Below are positions 61,051 to 64,000 of a DNA stretch of 64,000 bases, piece after piece (position 1 is the stretch's first letter; every line of letters begins with the position of its first letter). The stretch is taken from positions 620,001 through 684,000 of the forward strand of contig NZ_JAGJEA010000001.1 in assembly GCF_018100805.1 (NCBI RefSeq). Direction: 5' to 3'. The notes beneath the pieces were generated by a model. The model saw only the letters and a list, made by a program, of their open reading frames with translations, was not told the DNA's origin and did not search any database. This stretch comes from Aquimarina sp. MMG016. Its GTDB lineage: Bacteria; Bacteroidota; Bacteroidia; Flavobacteriales; Flavobacteriaceae. The position numbers were made by a program, and so were the translations under genes.

Positions 61051-63279
61051 TTGAAAAAAATAATTGTATTGAAAAAGATTATAGTATTCATATTTGTATG
61101 TGCACTACCTTTCACTTTTTTTTCGCAGGATAATTCTGCCTTTATAAAAAATGACAGTATAGATGCATTATTAAAAGCTTCTAGTGACCTAAAAGCTAAA
61201 AATAACATGTATGAAGCCTTAGAAAAAGCATTCAAAGCCGTTGATTATGCTCATAAATTAAAGAATGATTATTACATCTCCTATTCATATTTTATGATGG
61301 GAATTATTCAGTATGAAATAATTGATTATGAAAACGCCAAAAAACACCTTTTAAAATCTTTAGAATACACCAAACAAGCAAAAGAAAAAAAACTTCTTCC
61401 TTACATACTACATAATTTGGCAAATATCTATTATGATAATAATGAACTTGAAAACGCAGTAGTATTTTACAAAAGAGCAATAGAATTAGGAAAGCAAAAT
61501 CCGGAAACTGGATATCAAACCCCATTAAATAGTCTTATCTGGACTTATATGGATCTAAACAGGTATGATCAGGCTGCTATTCATCTCAAAGAGTCAGATA
61601 GTATTGATCAGTTTGTCCCAGATAGTATAGAAGCCAACAAAAGTTCTCTGTATATGCTTAAGGGGAGAAATTATGCCCATCTTGGAGATATCGAAAAAGC
61701 CGAAAAAAGCTATGAAGAAGCACTAAAAATATTAGAAAGACAGCCTTATTGGCCAAAAGGAAAAAGTTACTTATATCAATATAGATCTGAAATGTATGAA
61801 GATATTGGCGAATATGCCAAAGCGGTAGTAGATCTTAAGCTGTTGCAAGAAAACGATCGTAAAGTTTTTGAAAATGCCAAATTAAAAAATACTGAAATTG
61901 CCAAAATTCGATTTGAAGTTGATGAATATGAACGCAAACTGGAAGTCTCCGAAAGAGAGAAATCATTATTGCAAGATATAGCCAAGAATAATAAAATAAT
62001 CATTTACATTTCGTTAGCTGGTCTTGTTTTATTAATTGGAGCCGTATTCTTTTATTATAAAAGCTATGAATCAAAAAAGAAATCTAGTAAAATTCTTGAA
62101 TCTAAAAATATTGAATTAAATGAGGCCAAATCACAAGCGGAAAAGCTTAGTAAAGTTAGGTCAAAATTTATCTCTACAGTAAGTCATGAGCTTAGAACAC
62201 CACTCTATGGTGTGGTTGGGATCTCCTCTCTTCTATTAGAAAATAATACTTCTAAAAATGACAAAAAACTTCTTAACTCTCTTAAGTTCTCTGCTGATTA
62301 CTTACTTGATTTGGTAAATAAAGTTCTAAAAATAAGCAAAATAGATGCTGAGCAAACTGATTTGATTAAAACACCAACCAATCTGTGTTCATTGTCTCAG
62401 AACATATTACAATCGTTTGAATATCAGTCTGAAAAAAAGGAAAATGAGTTACTATTTGATTATAATAAAAATATTCCCAATCAATTAGATATTGATGCCT
62501 TACGGATATCTGAAATACTAATTAATTTGATAGGAAATGCTATAAAATTTACTTCTAAAGGAAAGATTTGGCTTAGGATCAAATTATTATCTATAACCTC
62601 TAAAACCGTTTGTATTAGATATGAAATAGAAGATACAGGTATCGGAATCCCTGATGATCAAAAAGATTATATATTCGAAGAATTTTCTCAAGCCGGAACC
62701 GTATATGATAATAAACAAGGAACAGGTTTAGGTTTATCTATCGTAAAAAACTTACTGGAAATGATGGATAGTAAAATTCATTTTGAAAGTAAAAAAGGAG
62801 TGGGTTCTAAATTCTATTTTAATTTAGACTTGGAAATTTCTGAAAATGCTGATATAACAGATAATAATATTGATTCTCAGGAAAGCTCTAATACTATCTC
62901 GGCAAACATACTAGTTGCAGAAGACAATAAAATCAATCAATTGGTTACTAAAAATTTATTAAAACTTATTGGTTGTGATTGTGTAATGGTCGAAAATGGT
63001 TTTGAAGCAGTAGAGGCATTAAAAAGACAATCATTTGATCTAGTTCTTATGGATATTAATATGCCTGTACTTGATGGAATGCAAGCCACTATTAAAATTC
63101 GAAAATTTGATGATACTACTCCAATCATTGCTTTAACAGCCTCAGAGCTAAGTGAAGTACAAGATGAATGTTTAAATGCAGGAATGAATGATCTTTTAAA
63201 CAAACCATTAAATAAAATTAATCTCAAAGCGGCAATTCTTAAAAATCTTGCTTTGAGAAATCCTCAAACCGGAACCTAA
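61051..63279 (+). CDS. TPR hybrid histidine kinase/response regulator
   Basis: A sensor kinase of about 742 residues. It has a signal/membrane N-terminus, then tetratricopeptide repeats (about 60-240; YFMMGIIQYEIIDYENAKKHL, ILHNLANIYYDNNELENAVVF), a coiled coil, a membrane helix (IIIYISLAGLVLLIGAVFFYY, about 315-335), and the HisKA phosphoacceptor FISTVSHELRTPLYGVVG. The HATPase has NLIGNAIKFTSKG, DTGIGIPDDQ and GTGLGLSIVKNL. A C-terminal receiver (ILVAEDNKINQLVT, Asp in LMDINMPVLDG) completes it. Start is uncertain among TTG codons 61027, 61051 and 61069; an 18-bp near-repeat covers the last two. The periplasmic TPR input suggests sensing a protein partner. Confidence 0.9.
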   Translation: MKKIIVLKKIIVFIFVCALPFTFFSQDNSAFIKNDSIDALLKASSDLKAKNNMYEALEKAFKAVDYAHKLKNDYYISYSYFMMGIIQYEIIDYENAKKHLLKSLEYTKQAKEKKLLPYILHNLANIYYDNNELENAVVFYKRAIELGKQNPETGYQTPLNSLIWTYMDLNRYDQAAIHLKESDSIDQFVPDSIEANKSSLYMLKGRNYAHLGDIEKAEKSYEEALKILERQPYWPKGKSYLYQYRSEMYEDIGEYAKAVVDLKLLQENDRKVFENAKLKNTEIAKIRFEVDEYERKLEVSEREKSLLQDIAKNNKIIIYISLAGLVLLIGAVFFYYKSYESKKKSSKILESKNIELNEAKSQAEKLSKVRSKFISTVSHELRTPLYGVVGISSLLLENNTSKNDKKLLNSLKFSADYLLDLVNKVLKISKIDAEQTDLIKTPTNLCSLSQNILQSFEYQSEKKENELLFDYNKNIPNQLDIDALRISEILINLIGNAIKFTSKGKIWLRIKLLSITSKTVCIRYEIEDTGIGIPDDQKDYIFEEFSQAGTVYDNKQGTGLGLSIVKNLLEMMDSKIHFESKKGVGSKFYFNLDLEISENADITDNNIDSQESSNTISANILVAEDNKINQLVTKNLLKLIGCDCVMVENGFEAVEALKRQSFDLVLMDINMPVLDGMQATIKIRKFDDTTPIIALTASELSEVQDECLNAGMNDLLNKPLNKINLKAAILKNLALRNPQTGT

Positions 63280-63314
63280 AACGCTAAGATTTCAGGCGAT
63301 TTTAAATACCCATT

Positions 63315-64000
63315 CTAATTCTTAGTATTAACAATACTTTTCAGCACGTTATATACTAATTCTGTAGATGAAGCTAAATATTCAAAATTTATAGTTTCAT
63401 ATGTATCTTTATGTGAATGATAAAACGGTGTGGTATCATTATGCTCATACTCCTCTGTAATACCAATAGCTTTAAATCCAACCTCCCTAAAAGCTTGATG
63501 ATCTGTAGAATTCACCTCGGTAACATAAATGGGAATATTAAATTTCTCTGCCTGGGTAGTATAAATTTTCTCAAGTTCTCTTGTTGGTAATTCTAATTCT
63601 ATTGCTTTATCGTTATCTTCATCCCACCCCATTTGATCTATCGTATGCACTGAATGTATATTAAATCCCTCTTTTTTGATATATTCTGCAAATGCTCGAC
63701 TACCGATAAGACCCCATTCTTCTTGATCAAAGAATACTAATATGATACTTTTATCTCTTTTGCTTACTTCATTAATTTTTTTAGCAATACTATATGCCAT
63801 AGCTACACCAGTAGCATTATCGTTTGCTCCAGGACAATTTTGTACAGAGTCAAAATGTGCTCCTAAAATTATGAACTCATTGCTATTTGTTGTAGAAGGA
63901 ATAATCGTATATGTATTTTCCCCATTAAAAGACTCAGGTTGCCTATCTGGATAAGGATTCTTAAATGTATAAGAATGTTCTTTGACCTCTAGAGAAAGGT
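63315..64000 (-). CDS. M28-family metallopeptidase, 5' end beyond window
   Basis: The C-terminal 228 codons of an exported-type aminopeptidase of the M28 family; the N-terminus lies outside. Zinc ligands and base are visible: GAHFDSVQNCPGANDNATG (His, Asp), FFDQEEWGLIGSRAFA (catalytic Glu-Glu), TIDQMGWDE (Asp) and EEYEHNDTTPFYHSHKDTYE with the last His. It differs from the M28 protein at 26572-28953 in having no membrane domain in the visible part. It converges on the hybrid kinase gene. Confidence 0.9.
   Translation of the reverse strand, partial: LSLEVKEHSYTFKNPYPDRQPESFNGENTYTIIPSTTNSNEFIILGAHFDSVQNCPGANDNATGVAMAYSIAKKINEVSKRDKSIILVFFDQEEWGLIGSRAFAEYIKKEGFNIHSVHTIDQMGWDEDNDKAIELELPTRELEKIYTTQAEKFNIPIYVTEVNSTDHQAFREVGFKAIGITEEYEHNDTTPFYHSHKDTYETINFEYLASSTELVYNVLKSIVNTKN

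Overview
The window is AT-rich and looks like the chromosome of a marine member of Bacteroidota, most likely Flavobacteriaceae (Aquimarina-like; the genus is a guess). The evidence is the Bacteroidota promoter consensus (TTG, 19-21 bp, TAnnTTTG) before several genes, a type IX secretion (T9SS) sorting domain, a PL7 alginate lyase, a three-gene B-type succinate dehydrogenase, and A-rich leaders with few Shine-Dalgarno sites. I saw no tRNA, rRNA, CRISPR array, prophage or insertion sequence.

Layout. 1-5.1 kb: a cut-off unknown gene, a class V aminotransferase and mfd. 5.4-12.7 kb: secreted or regulatory accessory genes (IPT-NHL lipoprotein, alpha/beta hydrolase, XRE-membrane regulator, serine hydrolase), then a leftward AraC regulator - NHL lipoprotein - small Cys-rich double-glycine peptide set. 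12.8-14.9 kb: aldo/keto reductase, YraN and LD-carboxypeptidase. 15.0-18.2 kb: a DUF1800/DUF1501 export pair. 18.3-20.8 kb: metG, with a palindromic repeat translated inside it, followed by a GIY-YIG nuclease gene enclosed by perfect 29-bp inverted repeats. 20.9-29.8 kb: two tandem unknown secreted paralogues, an HDAC-family deacetylase, small proteins, a CBS protein, a membrane M28 peptidase and a Rossmann protein. 30.0-31.4 kb: an alginate lyase behind a perfect 34-bp palindromic operator. 31.5-35.0 kb: sdhCAB. 35.2-43.9 kb: aminotransferase, an unlisted 39-residue membrane protein, a small XRE regulator with tandem upstream repeats, dinB and several small envelope or regulatory genes. 43.9-58.2 kb: a leftward 11-gene acyl-CoA catabolic cluster headed by a TetR regulator. 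58.4-64 kb: pbpC, a TPR hybrid histidine kinase and a cut-off M28 peptidase.

How genes work together. The 43.9-58.2 kb cluster carries acyl-CoA ligase, two SDRs, a two-subunit biotin-dependent acyl-CoA carboxylase, enoyl-CoA hydratase, a BKACE-type cleavage enzyme, two acyl-CoA dehydrogenases (one fused to SCP2) and aldehyde dehydrogenase. This gene set suits oxidation of a hydrophobic methyl-branched or isoprenoid-like alcohol, aldehyde or acid, with carboxylation of a 3-methyl-enoyl-CoA, as in the leucine (liu) and acyclic terpene (atu) pathways. No HMG-CoA lyase gene is present.

The points most worth following up are: the GIY-YIG gene boxed by inverted repeats; a second palindromic repeat family that has entered the metG reading frame; the unannotated double-glycine peptide; the operator overlapping the alginate lyase start; and the dehydrogenase-SCP2 fusion whose linker looks like former intergenic DNA.
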